Assembly (NCBI GenBank): GCA_045596385.1
Contig: JAZOCC010000019.1
Location: forward strand, 1-64,000
Direction of reading: 5' to 3'
DNA length: 64,000 bases
DNA from: SIG307 sp045596385
Lineage (GTDB): Bacteria > Bacillota > Clostridia > Lachnospirales > Lachnospiraceae
Part shown: in pieces, positions 8,719 through 17,352 of the stretch
How positions within the stretch are numbered: position 1 is the first letter of the stretch
Layout of the letters: each line of letters begins with the position of its first letter
Notes under the pieces: generated by a model
Told to the model about the DNA's origin: nothing
The model's input: only the letters and a program-made list of their open reading frames with translations
The model's database searches: none
Position numbers and translations under genes: made by a program

Positions 8719-8757
8719 AAAAAGGGGCTGCGCACTTCACACATGCGACAGCCCCAA
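8719..8757. terminator. convergent terminator between thrS and lipoprotein gene
   Basis: Stem GGGGCTG/CAGCCCC (8724-8730 with 8749-8755), extended by a CGCA/TGCG pairing. The minus strand continues into TTTTTCG, and plus-strand transcripts also meet the hairpin. It is one of several terminators here sharing the GGGCTGTCGCA motif on the minus strand. Confidence 0.8.
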
Positions 8758-8763
8758 AAGCTT

Positions 8764-9576
8764 TTATTCGTACTTAGAAAACAGCGTCAACAATTCTTCC
8801 GTCTTATCTTCCACAAAACTGGATACGGTCATGGTAACCGCATAATCACCCAAGCTGTAGTCAAACAACTGAATTGCGTAATACGGCACGCCGTTCATAT
8901 CACTCGCCACATAAATCACATCACGCTTTTCCCCGCAAAAATTCACCGTCTTCTTGTACATCTCCTGTACATTAATTCCTGCCTGTGCATAGGTTGCGAT
9001 TAACACATCCTTCTGGGCCGTCAGCATCCCATCTACAAACTCCTCGTTGCTCATACTACCAAATGCCCGACGCTCCTGAGCACTCATCTTCTGATACATG
9101 ATATTCATGGACGTCAAGTCTTCCGCATTCTCGGCACTCATATCCGTGATTACCTGGAGATTGCTCATCATAGCTTCTGCCTCGGTTCCTGCAAACAGCT
9201 CTTCTACATTCTGCGGAAGCTCCTGAAGCTCCTCAGCGGTATAAAACTCCCAACCGGAATCCAGTGTACAGGAAACGCCCATGTACTCGTTTACATATAC
9301 ACCACCCTGCACACGGCCAAGGGAAGTGGTCTTTCTGTTTTCCTCCGGTGCTTCCGTTGCCTTCGGTGCTTCCGTTGCTTTCGGTGCTTCCGTTGCTTTC
9401 GATTCTTCATCCTTTGTTGCTTCCGTCGGAGTTACATCGGTATCGTCCTTTTCCTGCTCATCGCTGACTGCCGGAGTAATCTTACCGGAGATATCCTCCT
9501 CATCCTTGCCTCCGCATGCCGCAAATGCCATAGCCATAGCCAGTACCATAACCAATTTTGTTACTTTTTTTCTCAT
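8764..9576 (-). CDS. lipoprotein, paralogue of the next gene
   Basis: 270 residues with a lipoprotein signal peptide, MRKKVTKLVMVLAMAMAFAAC, lipidated Cys at about 21. A low-complexity acidic/Thr linker follows, with three consecutive KATEAP repeats (about 60-80). The folded domain (about 90-270) is homologous to that of the upstream gene: both share VYxNxYxG, DLTSxNIxYxKM, GxPYYxxQxxDYxxGxYA and a C-terminal LLxLFxKYE. The family is not recognised; it is anchored outside the membrane. Start at 9576 with AGAAAGGG upstream. It has its own promoter at 9643-9671, so it is not simply cotranscribed with its paralogue. Confidence 0.85.
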   Translation of the reverse strand: MRKKVTKLVMVLAMAMAFAACGGKDEEDISGKITPAVSDEQEKDDTDVTPTEATKDEESKATEAPKATEAPKATEAPEENRKTTSLGRVQGGVYVNEYMGVSCTLDSGWEFYTAEELQELPQNVEELFAGTEAEAMMSNLQVITDMSAENAEDLTSMNIMYQKMSAQERRAFGSMSNEEFVDGMLTAQKDVLIATYAQAGINVQEMYKKTVNFCGEKRDVIYVASDMNGVPYYAIQLFDYSLGDYAVTMTVSSFVEDKTEELLTLFSKYE

Positions 9577-9642
9577 AGTAGTTTTCCCTTTCTTGTTGAA
9601 CAACGTACCGGTTTTTCCGGTCATTCTCTATCAGCTATCATT

Positions 9643-9671
9643 ATGATACTATCATTTAGATAATATGTCAA
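9643..9671 (-). promoter_or_regulatory. promoter of the KATEAP lipoprotein gene
   Basis: Minus strand -35 TTGACA (9671-9666), 17-nt spacer, -10 TATCAT (9648-9643). A small GACCGG-AAAAA-CCGGT hairpin follows in the leader near 9606-9622. Confidence 0.8.
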
Positions 9672-9705
9672 GCCCTAAATTCAAAATATTTTCGTTTTTT
9701 ATTTT

Positions 9706-10512
9706 TCACTCGTACTTCGTAAACAAATCCAACAGCTCCAATGTCTTATCTTGTTTAAAGCTAGCAACGGTAATCACCGTTGCATATTCTCCTATTTGAT
9801 AATCATAAATCTGAAGCACATAATACGGAGTCCCCATATAGTCCATGTACATATACTGTGCCGTACGCTTTTCTCCGAGAAAATACAGTTCTTTTGCAGA
9901 TGCTGCCTTTATTGTCATCCCCATCTGCTCATATGCATCACCCAATACTCCGATACTGTCTACAGTCTCCTGCACAATCTTTTTTTCGGTTTTCTTTGCG
10001 TAATTCTCCTGTTCCTGTCTTGTCATTTTTGTATAGGTAATGTTGATAGACGTCAAGTCCCTCTCATTCTCTACCATCATATCCTTAACAACATCCATGG
10101 TCTTCACGTAATCACCGATCTTTGAATCCGCCAATTCATCCATCGTTGCTCCCGTCATCTGCTGTAATTCCGCAGCAGAATAGATAAACCAGTCCGAATC
10201 GAACTCACCGGTAAGTCCTAAATACTTGTTTGTATATACTTTCCCTTCCCAGACACCGAAGGACACCTCCTTCTTTCCGGTCTTTTTCTCATTCTCCGAT
10301 TCTACCTCTTGGTTGGAAAAATCTTCCGCCAGTCCATCCATCAAATCCTTCATCTGCTGTGAGTTCTCATTCTCGTCGGAAAGCTCAAGGCTACCGCCCA
10401 TTGCCTCCATACGTTCCGCAAAATAATCCTCCTTGCTCTTACCGCAAGCCGTCAGACCGAACGCCGCCAACAAAAGCAGAACCACGACCGTTACGTTTCT
10501 TCCCTTTCTCAT
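9706..10512 (-). CDS. lipoprotein, paralogue of the KATEAP lipoprotein
   Basis: 268 residues. Signal peptide ends in LTAC with the lipidated Cys at about 23, then an acidic linker and a domain related to the downstream lipoprotein (about 35-40% identical by eye over the last 170 residues, no gaps of note). It lacks the KATEAP repeats. Start has GAGAGGAG upstream. It lies 27 nt after the DHH phosphoesterase gene and probably shares that transcript. No function can be assigned; a tandem duplication gave rise to the pair. Confidence 0.85.
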   Translation of the reverse strand: MRKGRNVTVVVLLLLAAFGLTACGKSKEDYFAERMEAMGGSLELSDENENSQQMKDLMDGLAEDFSNQEVESENEKKTGKKEVSFGVWEGKVYTNKYLGLTGEFDSDWFIYSAAELQQMTGATMDELADSKIGDYVKTMDVVKDMMVENERDLTSINITYTKMTRQEQENYAKKTEKKIVQETVDSIGVLGDAYEQMGMTIKAASAKELYFLGEKRTAQYMYMDYMGTPYYVLQIYDYQIGEYATVITVASFKQDKTLELLDLFTKYE

Positions 10513-10539
10513 TTTCTTCTCCTCTCTCGTACTTTGCCC

Positions 10540-12027
10540 CTACACACACTCATAGGTTCTCTCAAACACTCTTCCCATAATGATGTATACATCCGTCGGA
10601 TTTCCCTGACGCACCGCCACGTAGTCCCCCGGCCTTCCGTACATGTAATTTTCTTCGTCCCACATTGTATATAACTTTAACGCCTTTGTCAACTGCTTCG
10701 CCAAAATCGGTGTTCCAGCTTTCGCAATACAGCCTCTCGCTTCCGGAAGCAGCTTCCGGGTTCCCGCCTCATCCGCAGCAATCACCGTCGGCTCATATTC
10801 CGCACAAATCTCCGGCTTCAGCTCCGTTATTTCATACGATACGTCAAACTTCTCCTTCCGAATCGGATACACCTCTCCGAACACACCAAGCATCAGATAA
10901 ATCTCCGGTCCGGCCGTCACATTCAAATCTGCCTCTAAAGTACGTACACACAGCTCCGTTCCCTCCGGATACAACTCTGCAGACGGAATATAGCCCACCA
11001 CCAGAGGCCGCTTCTGATACAACGGAAGTCCCGCCGTATCAATCGGCGCATCTTTAGCGTAAAGCACATCGTAACTGTTATAATAGTCTACAATCCGCCC
11101 CGCCATATACTCCCTCAACTGTTCTTCCGGCACTTGTGCAATACTGTCGTTCGGAATATAGCCGCCCGCCTTTTGCATATGACCTCCGCCGGAACCGATT
11201 CCGGCAATCACATACTCCAAAAGCTCTACTGCCCGCACGGACGCCACACAGCTACGCACCGACAGCTTCAATCCCGACGGCATCTTGCAGAATACCACAC
11301 AGGTGTCCACGCCGTCCACCTGCAACAATAAATCACTGATAAATCCAAGAATGTTCGGATCGCACGGCTTTGCCTGCACCACCGCAAACCGGTATTCCTC
11401 CCGATAACGGTAATGCTTCAACGCATCTCCCGCAATCTGCATCTCCTCCAAAGAGAGATTCGAATTCTTTAAGAGCATAAATACACTGCCGTCATACTTT
11501 GTAAAATCCCGCAAATCCTTATCCGCCGGATGATTTAGCTCTCCGAAGGCATTGGTGTCCGAATACAAGCCGTAATACAATGCCGTTGCCACCGCAGTGT
11601 TTTCATTAATTACAAAGCCCTCCTCCTGCAGCAGCTCCGCCACAACCGAAGCACAGCTACCGTAGCCGCTACGCACCTCCATCAGGTCCGATACTGTTTT
11701 ATTGCATAAATGATGGTCGATTACCGCCACCTTCTTTGCCGGAAATCTTGTTACATTTCCCTCTCCGTACACACAATCCACTGTCACCAAAAGCTCTGCC
11801 TCCGGCAATTCCTTCACATATTCTAATGGAATCTCCAGTTGTTCTGTCATAATCACCAGATTCGGCTTCGTAATCTCGCTTTTTCCGCCGTAAATCAACC
11901 GAACCTCTCTCCCGTGGGCTTTCAGGTAAGTATACACCGCAAACCCGGAGGAAATCGCATCCGCATCCGGGAAATCATGACACTGAATCACAATGGACGA
12001 ATAGTCCAATAGCTCTCTTAATCTCAT
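10540..12027 (-). CDS. DHH-family phosphoesterase with C-terminal extension
   Basis: 495 residues. The N-terminal DHH domain shows CHDFPDADA, VTVDC and VIDHH metal-ligand motifs, and the DHHA1 region contains IGSGGGHMQKAGG near 290. This resembles NrnA-type phosphoesterases acting on nanoRNA, pAp or cyclic dinucleotide products. It is about 170 residues longer than NrnA; the extra C-terminal part contains a GRPGDYVAVR motif near the end and is of unknown role. The substrate is therefore uncertain. It starts 14 nt after the TIR gene, with AGGGAGG upstream, so the two are very probably one operon. Confidence 0.88.
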   Translation of the reverse strand: MRLRELLDYSSIVIQCHDFPDADAISSGFAVYTYLKAHGREVRLIYGGKSEITKPNLVIMTEQLEIPLEYVKELPEAELLVTVDCVYGEGNVTRFPAKKVAVIDHHLCNKTVSDLMEVRSGYGSCASVVAELLQEEGFVINENTAVATALYYGLYSDTNAFGELNHPADKDLRDFTKYDGSVFMLLKNSNLSLEEMQIAGDALKHYRYREEYRFAVVQAKPCDPNILGFISDLLLQVDGVDTCVVFCKMPSGLKLSVRSCVASVRAVELLEYVIAGIGSGGGHMQKAGGYIPNDSIAQVPEEQLREYMAGRIVDYYNSYDVLYAKDAPIDTAGLPLYQKRPLVVGYIPSAELYPEGTELCVRTLEADLNVTAGPEIYLMLGVFGEVYPIRKEKFDVSYEITELKPEICAEYEPTVIAADEAGTRKLLPEARGCIAKAGTPILAKQLTKALKLYTMWDEENYMYGRPGDYVAVRQGNPTDVYIIMGRVFERTYECV

Positions 12028-12041
12028 CCTTTTTCCTCCCT

Positions 12042-13538
12042 TTACTGCGCCATCCGGTACGGATTCTGTCTACTTCCGTCACCTTCCCAGCGTCCCACAT
12101 CCGGAGAAATACAAATTGCAGGACGTACGCCGAAGCCCGATGCCGCCGCATATTTCGTTGCAAATGTATCTTCCGCCAGTGAGATATTCACATAATAGAC
12201 ATCGCAAGCACGTTCTTCTGCCGCCGATGCCGTAGCCCAGATATAGTCCGTTGCACCGGAATCTTTATAACCCTGATACCAACTCGTCTCGTCTGCCGCA
12301 ATGGCCTCCTCCGTCGGTGTGGTAGACGGGTTTAATGCTCCCGCCAAAGCATATTCTCTTACCTGTTCCTTCGTTAACAGAAAAACTCCTTGTCCGGACT
12401 GCTCGATGAGGGAAGTTTCCTCCTTTGTGAAATCCGTCAAAAAGCCGACCTCCGTCCCATAGGCATTTCCATGCTCATCCGTTGCCCCGTTCTGAGGAGC
12501 CTTTCCCGGATATGAGACAATCCCGCTTGCATTTAACCATGCTCGCAAATCCGAGGTCTCCCAGTCATTACTGCCGCGAAACTCCCGTATCTGTGCATCC
12601 GTATAGGTATCTCGCTTATTTCTGTCATAAAAATTCCCTTCGCTGTCCCAGCCAAAGCTTCCGCTCTCCGCACAGTCAAAAGGACGTATGGCAAGAATTC
12701 TCGTAGCCACCAGTAAAGCCCCTTCCTCATTTATATCCACCACCTGCCATTCGATGGCTCCTTCTCCGTCCTTCGCACCCTCGTCTCCCGGCACATAACT
12801 ACCGAAAGATACATAGTCGCCAACAATGAAGCTTACACTCTCTTCCAAGGAATCGCCCGGCAACTGTCCCGAAGCATCCGACTCTCCCGGCTGTTTTACC
12901 TCACTTGTCGGTGTCCCTCCGCGCTTCTCGTCTCGGCTCTTCTGTACTGTCCCCAGCACAATCATCACTGCCAGGATTGCCATAACCGCCGCCAAAATCC
13001 CCAAGCGCTTTTTCAGGGAAATCTTTACATGGGGATTAATTCCCTCCGGCATAGAAGTCGCTACCGTCTCCGTAGCATCCGAAGTGCCTTCTTCTGTCGG
13101 TTCTCCGCTTCCCGGATCCGCTCCCGTACCGGCATCCCCTTTGCTTGCATTAACTTGCCGCTCCAGCGCCTCCGCCAGCTTTTCCAGAGACTGCTCCGAA
13201 ACATCTCCCGGTCTCAACCACTGAATGGACAACAGAAAATACTCCATGGCCTTTGACGGCACCGTATTATCCAGGCGATATACCACAATCGGCAGCTTCT
13301 TGCTGACTGCGCGCTCCACCTCCCGAAGCACATGCTGGGACTCGTTGGCCGCCTTATCAAACAACAGAACAAAGGCATCACTGCCTTCGATGCCCTTAAT
13401 AATCTCTTCTCCGTAATTGTTCCCTATTGATATATCTCTGGGTGCAATCCAGCACTTCTTTCCTCCCGCCTCCAAAAAGGCACAGATATGTTGCGCCGTC
13501 TCCCTTTGCTCCGTCGCATGTGATATAAAAATCCTCAT
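12042..13538 (-). CDS. TIR domain-membrane segment-DUF6273 protein
   Basis: 498 residues in three parts. Residues 1-140 are a TIR domain (RIFISHATE, CWIAPRDISIG, YGEEII, VLLFDKAAN, EVERAV), with Glu residues in the YGEE region that could be catalytic in an NADase. A Ser/Thr/Glu-rich linker and one membrane span (about 175-195, LGILAAVMAILAVMIVLGTV) follow. The outer part (about 235-498) matches the DUF6273 pattern: GDYVSFGSY, IEWQVVD, WETSDLRAWLN, FGVRPAICI. Start at 13538, with GGAGG six nucleotides upstream; the preceding ATG abuts it. It is the first gene of an operon with the DHH phosphoesterase. Whether it signals, is an enzyme or is defensive is unknown. Confidence 0.87.
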   Translation of the reverse strand: MRIFISHATEQRETAQHICAFLEAGGKKCWIAPRDISIGNNYGEEIIKGIEGSDAFVLLFDKAANESQHVLREVERAVSKKLPIVVYRLDNTVPSKAMEYFLLSIQWLRPGDVSEQSLEKLAEALERQVNASKGDAGTGADPGSGEPTEEGTSDATETVATSMPEGINPHVKISLKKRLGILAAVMAILAVMIVLGTVQKSRDEKRGGTPTSEVKQPGESDASGQLPGDSLEESVSFIVGDYVSFGSYVPGDEGAKDGEGAIEWQVVDINEEGALLVATRILAIRPFDCAESGSFGWDSEGNFYDRNKRDTYTDAQIREFRGSNDWETSDLRAWLNASGIVSYPGKAPQNGATDEHGNAYGTEVGFLTDFTKEETSLIEQSGQGVFLLTKEQVREYALAGALNPSTTPTEEAIAADETSWYQGYKDSGATDYIWATASAAEERACDVYYVNISLAEDTFATKYAAASGFGVRPAICISPDVGRWEGDGSRQNPYRMAQ

Positions 13539-13643
13539 AACCATCCTCCGTTATGTAAACTACAAAATCAGACACCAAGAGTATACCATACTTTACCGTA
13601 TCAGTGCAATAAGGTCTTTTGTAAGTGTGCGTATACCACCACA

Positions 13644-13829
13644 TCAGTTTTTCTTCCGATCACTTTTCACATGAAACACTACATCTTCCCCGTGTTTCAT
13701 AAAATCCGCTGCCGTACCTTCCTCTCCGCCTACGATATTGGATTTACTCATCCCGTAAGCGGTTCCTCCCGCAGCATTGACCAGTCCCAGTGCGAGTCCG
13801 ATTACAATTGCTAAAATAATATGAATCAT
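13644..13829 (-). CDS. small single-span membrane protein
   Basis: 61 residues: an N-terminal membrane helix (about 3-25, IILAIVIGLALGLVNAAGG) and a short polar tail ending in basic residues. Its ATG overlaps the stop codon of the zinc-ribbon gene by 4 nt (ATGA) and has AGGGAGG nine nucleotides upstream, so it is very likely translated and coupled. It may act with the zinc-ribbon membrane protein. No family recognised. Confidence 0.75.
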   Translation of the reverse strand: MIHIILAIVIGLALGLVNAAGGTAYGMSKSNIVGGEEGTAADFMKHGEDVVFHVKSDRKKN

Positions 13830-15094
13830 ATCCTTTCCTCCCTGTCATTACTATACGATGTCATACTTGACGCAGACAACCGATACTTTCCAAGCTTATA
13901 TTTCCTGTAACCGGAAACGCCGCCGGCTACCATAAAGCCGGTAACTGCCGCCAATATAAGAAAGGCCGGATACATATTAAGGCTTAAGATACCATAGGTC
14001 ACAAGCATGAAAATCGGACATGCAATAAGAGCATTTTTAAGAAACTTCTTTACAATCTGCTTCTTTTCATACGGAAGGTTCGCAACCACTTTTCCCGTCT
14101 GTCCGTTTACCATAACCAATTCTCTGCCCGTATCGTACTTCAGATTCACAAAATAAGCCGGCAGTAATGCATATTCCATCTTTTCAATCCGGTATTCCTC
14201 ATGCACATCCTTCTTGGTGTAATTGGTCAAGGTTCCGATTGTCCTTTTATTTACACGCGGACAGGTATCCAGAATCGCATCATCCAGATACTCTCGGCAT
14301 CGCTTCACATTCGCAGTCTTCAGTGCCTCTTTTGTAACGTCATACCGATCCGCATAAAACCCTGAAAGATACGCCACATCAAAATCTACCACTTCTTCTG
14401 TCCGGAACGGTTCCAATCTTCGGGACATCTCATTATTCAATCGCTTGGACGCATCTAATGTCACATTTTCATAACGACAGGACGCATCCCTTTCATACAA
14501 AAACGTGCCGTCTTCATGGGTACGTGCCTCCACCGTCATACCTCTGCGTATATAGGTATCAAACAACCAGTAAGGCATATAAATCGCATGTACCTTATCA
14601 ACCGTAAGCTCTTTGATTTTCGAAGGAATATAAGACCCCTTTGCAAAATGCTTCTTAATGGAAGCAAGCGCTTCCTCCTGCGTCAATTTAAACGGAATAA
14701 TTCGTTTTGGACGGACTTCCTTTGATACACGGTCAAATACAATCGTTGCCGCCCCGCAGTAACTACAGAAGGTGGACGCTTCCGTTCCGGTCAGCATCAA
14801 CTCCGCTCCGCAGGTTCTGCAATGATAAATATTGGTCTCCATAACCTCATCTTCATCCTGCATCCACTCCGGTTCCGCCTTCGTTTCCCAACCACGTATC
14901 GCCACCGGCGTCGCCTTCGTTTCCTTGCCGTGCATCACCCCCGGCGCTGCATTTTCCCTATCGTATTTCTCCCGTCCTTCCAGCTTGGAAAAATCCTCTC
15001 TTGTCGCTTCCCACCCGCAGGATAAACATATCATTTTTTCCCGTTTCGGGTCATACATAACCTGTCCCACACAATTCGGACACACTAAACTCAT
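13826..15094 (-). CDS. double zinc-ribbon membrane protein
   Basis: 422 residues. An N-terminal TFIIB-like zinc ribbon (CPNC at about 5-8, CLSCG at about 23) and a second ribbon (CRTCG near 94, CSYCG near 112) precede a long soluble region. The C-terminus carries two hydrophobic segments (about 345-400), then a basic tail. The architecture matches proteins generally annotated as TFIIB-type zinc-ribbon proteins of unknown role. Start at 15094 with GGAGGTAAGGAG upstream. It is coupled to the small membrane protein downstream and preceded by the tautomerase gene. Confidence 0.8.
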   Translation of the reverse strand: MSLVCPNCVGQVMYDPKREKMICLSCGWEATREDFSKLEGREKYDRENAAPGVMHGKETKATPVAIRGWETKAEPEWMQDEDEVMETNIYHCRTCGAELMLTGTEASTFCSYCGAATIVFDRVSKEVRPKRIIPFKLTQEEALASIKKHFAKGSYIPSKIKELTVDKVHAIYMPYWLFDTYIRRGMTVEARTHEDGTFLYERDASCRYENVTLDASKRLNNEMSRRLEPFRTEEVVDFDVAYLSGFYADRYDVTKEALKTANVKRCREYLDDAILDTCPRVNKRTIGTLTNYTKKDVHEEYRIEKMEYALLPAYFVNLKYDTGRELVMVNGQTGKVVANLPYEKKQIVKKFLKNALIACPIFMLVTYGILSLNMYPAFLILAAVTGFMVAGGVSGYRKYKLGKYRLSASSMTSYSNDREERI

Positions 15095-15129
15095 ACTCCT
15101 TACCTCCGTATTAAAAAATCTCACATATC

Positions 15130-15357
15130 TTACTCATATTCATAATTGGGCTTAAGATAAACCGCTTCATTATCCTTAATCTCTCTTTTATATACCGTTT
15201 CGCCCCAATCAGCTTTGCTTACTTCTTCAAATGCGACCGATACATCACCGATATCTACGTTTAAATCTTCCGCAACAACATCAGCAATCTTTTTGGCCAG
15301 GTTTGTCTTAATCTCATCGTTTCTCCCCGGCCATAACTTCACAACAACATGCGGCAT
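15130..15357 (-). CDS. 4-oxalocrotonate tautomerase-family protein
   Basis: 75 residues beginning Met-Pro, so that Pro-1 becomes the catalytic base after Met removal. PHVVVKLWPGR and the following amphipathic helix fit the tautomerase superfamily (PptA/YdcE-like group). The length is normal for a single-domain member. GAGGAGG lies upstream. The natural substrate of such proteins is usually unknown. It lies 35 nt upstream of the zinc-ribbon gene and may be cotranscribed. Confidence 0.85.
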   Translation of the reverse strand: MPHVVVKLWPGRNDEIKTNLAKKIADVVAEDLNVDIGDVSVAFEEVSKADWGETVYKREIKDNEAVYLKPNYEYE

Positions 15358-15392
15358 GTCATTTCCTCCTCAATTCAAAACTTCTCTAACTC

Positions 15393-15768
15393 TTAAAGCG
15401 TAATCCAATACCGTTTCATCTTACAACCGTCAACATCTATCGTCTTCTCGTAAACTCCGCCGTTAGCAAGTATTGTTTTCTCACTGGCCTCATTTCTGAC
15501 ATCACAAGTGACAAGAAGTTTGGCGATCCCCATCACCTTTGCATTCTGTATATTCAAACGAAGCATTTCCTTTGCATAACCCTTTCCACGTTCGGAAGGA
15601 CGCACCGAATATCCGCAATGTCCTCCCCAGGTCCCCAGAATCGGATGATTAATATGATGACGCAAATTGATCTTCATTCTCTGCATCACATTCTAAGATT
15701 TCTTGACGAAAGCTCCATATATCATCCGCATATTTCATTTGAACTTCTACCAATTCAATCTGTTCCAT
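15393..15768 (-). pseudogene. GNAT acetyltransferase with internal deletion
   Basis: The start is intact: ATG at 15768 with AGGGAG upstream, reading MEQIELVEVQMKYADDIW and about 39 codons in all, then a stop. The C-terminal half is in another frame (15689 down to 15393): it has the acetyl-CoA loop (RPSERGKGYAKEML) and continues normally to the end. About 50-60 residues that should join the two halves (the region before NLRHHINHPILGTWGGH) are missing. The deletion breakpoint is near 15680. The 98-codon downstream frame has no good ribosome site, so I read this as a broken gene. Confidence 0.8.
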
Positions 15769-15891
15769 TTGAACCGCTCCCTAAAATCTAATCTGTACAC
15801 TTTCTACAAAACAAATTCTAACATACCTCTGCACTCTCCGCAAGTCTTTCCCTTTTCCTCACTTAACGCACTCCCAAAAAGGGCGTAAAAT

Positions 15892-15918
15892 AGGGTGCCG
15901 CATTTTCTGCGACACCCT
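15892..15918 (-). terminator. terminator of the DUF402-HAD gene
   Basis: AGGGTGCCGCA (15892-15902) pairs with TGCGACACCCT (15908-15918); the minus strand continues ATTTTA. It lies 12 nt past the stop codon and belongs to the GTGTCGCA-type terminators seen elsewhere in the window. Confidence 0.82.
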
Positions 15919-15930
15919 CAAACCACAAGG

Positions 15931-16980
15931 TTACGGTCTCTCTTCGTACTTCTGCATATTCATAACAGCACAAGCCGATAACAAATTCTCTTTTTGCAAC
16001 CCCTTCAATGCATCAACAAATACCAGATGCTTTTGAATCTCTTTATCGCTTTCATATGTATCACCGAAACAGTCGTCAAGAATTACATATCGTTTAATCC
16101 ACGGATGCTCTTCCAGATACCTCTTAATCTCGCCTGTTCTGTTTGCTATACTGTCATCCCATGGCGTAACATCTTTTATCTGTATACCTGCTTTTTCAAG
16201 AGTCGCTACAAGATTGTCCCAATTCGGAATGATTTTTTCATATCCGCGTTCACATGCCTTTTCTCTGAATCTCATAGAACCGTATCGCCAATCCGAAATA
16301 ATCACAACCTCTGCCTTTGTTCTATCTACCAGATCTTTCAAATTCTGCACAGCCTGCGGAAGCAGTTCCTGGATTTCCCGTTTCGAACTGAAAATGTCCA
16401 ACACTCCGTCAATATCCAGAAAAATTGTAAAACGGTCCCCGGATATCATTTCTTCTGCTTTCTCAAGAATTTGTCTGCAATATCTCTCGGTTGCTTCGAT
16501 ATCTGCTGCCATCTCTTTCACAATAAGATCGCCCTCTCGCAGAGCATCCTCGTATTGAGCTGTACTTAATTCACCGGAAGCATAGGCCGCATCCAATTCA
16601 TCCCTATCCTTGATACATACATCCCCCTGTGGCGTAAGCACGACATCCAGATACTTATCTATGTAATAAACAACGCCGTCATCATCCATTCCGGTCTCTT
16701 CGATTACATCAATATACCAGACACTGACACGACGACTCGGCAAAAAATATGCACCTATACATCTTGACTTATCATCCGGGATAATTGTAAGCCAAATCAT
16801 ATCTTTTCCGGAAACAGGCACCGCACCGGATTTCTCATATTCCCAGAATCGCGTTTCTCCATCCGTCAGATAATTAATTGATACCCAACCTTTCAGTAAC
16901 TCGTTATCCATATACATTTGATGATACGGATAGTATTGAAAAAACCATTTCCTGTCACGGACAAGTCTCATCTTGTTCAT
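15931..16980 (-). CDS. fusion of DUF402 domain and HAD-like phosphatase domain
   Basis: 349 residues. The N-terminal ~165 residues follow the DUF402/FomD pattern: WYIDVIEE, a YYIDKYLDVVL strand, GDVCIKDRDELDAAY. Characterised members hydrolyse nucleotide phosphoanhydride bonds. From about 185 a HAD domain begins: FLDIDGVLD (motif I with the nucleophile Asp), IISDWR (motif II region), and YVILDD (acidic motif), as in the HAD group linked to RNA-repair proteins. The fusion of two phosphate-handling domains is unusual. Start at 16980 with GGAGG upstream. It is a single-gene unit with its own terminator. Confidence 0.8.
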   Translation of the reverse strand: MNKMRLVRDRKWFFQYYPYHQMYMDNELLKGWVSINYLTDGETRFWEYEKSGAVPVSGKDMIWLTIIPDDKSRCIGAYFLPSRRVSVWYIDVIEETGMDDDGVVYYIDKYLDVVLTPQGDVCIKDRDELDAAYASGELSTAQYEDALREGDLIVKEMAADIEATERYCRQILEKAEEMISGDRFTIFLDIDGVLDIFSSKREIQELLPQAVQNLKDLVDRTKAEVVIISDWRYGSMRFREKACERGYEKIIPNWDNLVATLEKAGIQIKDVTPWDDSIANRTGEIKRYLEEHPWIKRYVILDDCFGDTYESDKEIQKHLVFVDALKGLQKENLLSACAVMNMQKYEERP

Positions 16981-17060
16981 AGATATATACCTCCAATGTC
17001 ACTATATATTAATCATCCGCAAGCCTTTCCATCCCCCGAACTATCGCCTTCGCCCCCTCT

Positions 17061-17350
17061 CCGCGCGGTGGCTCGGGCGTGGCGGATTTTTACAAGCGCT
17101 CGAGAACTTTGTCATACCATGAAAACAGCCCCTCACATATATAGTTTTGCTTTTCCCGAAGGGTCGCGCTCTTAGCGCAGTCGATATCACCTCTTACCGT
17201 TTCTAAGTCTCGAGGCCGCACCCGAAGAGACGTTTAGAAACGGTTAGAGGAAGATTGACGGAGCGTTGCGACTTGCAATAACTATATATGTGAGGGGCTG
17301 TTTTTATGGCTTCATAAGCTCTCAACGCTTGTAAAAATGGGAGATATTGC
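17061..17350 (+). repeat. structured repeat, copy 2 (candidate mobile ncRNA)
   Basis: Same conserved blocks as copy 1: GGCTCGGGCGTGGCG (17070-17084), CCCGAAGGGTCGCG (17155-17168), GAGGCCGCACCCGA loop (17212-17225) and the 21-nt block at 17257-17277. Its helices have quite different sequences but pair even better: 17086-17098 with 17326-17338 (13 bp perfect), 17117-17146 with 17280-17309 (30 consecutive pairs, one G-U), and 17190-17206 with 17234-17250 (one T-T mismatch, at the same place as in copy 1). The element is on the plus strand, opposite to both flanking genes, and its end abuts the stop codon of the ABC ATPase gene. It fills the 372-nt gene gap. Confidence 0.85.
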
Positions 17351-17352
17351 GG

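Noticed and set aside
15393..15689. complete 98-residue acetyltransferase
   Set aside because: It lacks the N-terminal half and a ribosome site; the missing start lies upstream in another frame, so it is a broken gene.
6646..17350. structured repeat as raiA, tmRNA, RNase P RNA, group I or II intron
   Set aside because: None of the family landmarks I know (for example intron domain V or the P7 core) is present, and two copies occur in one genome region; a database search is still needed.
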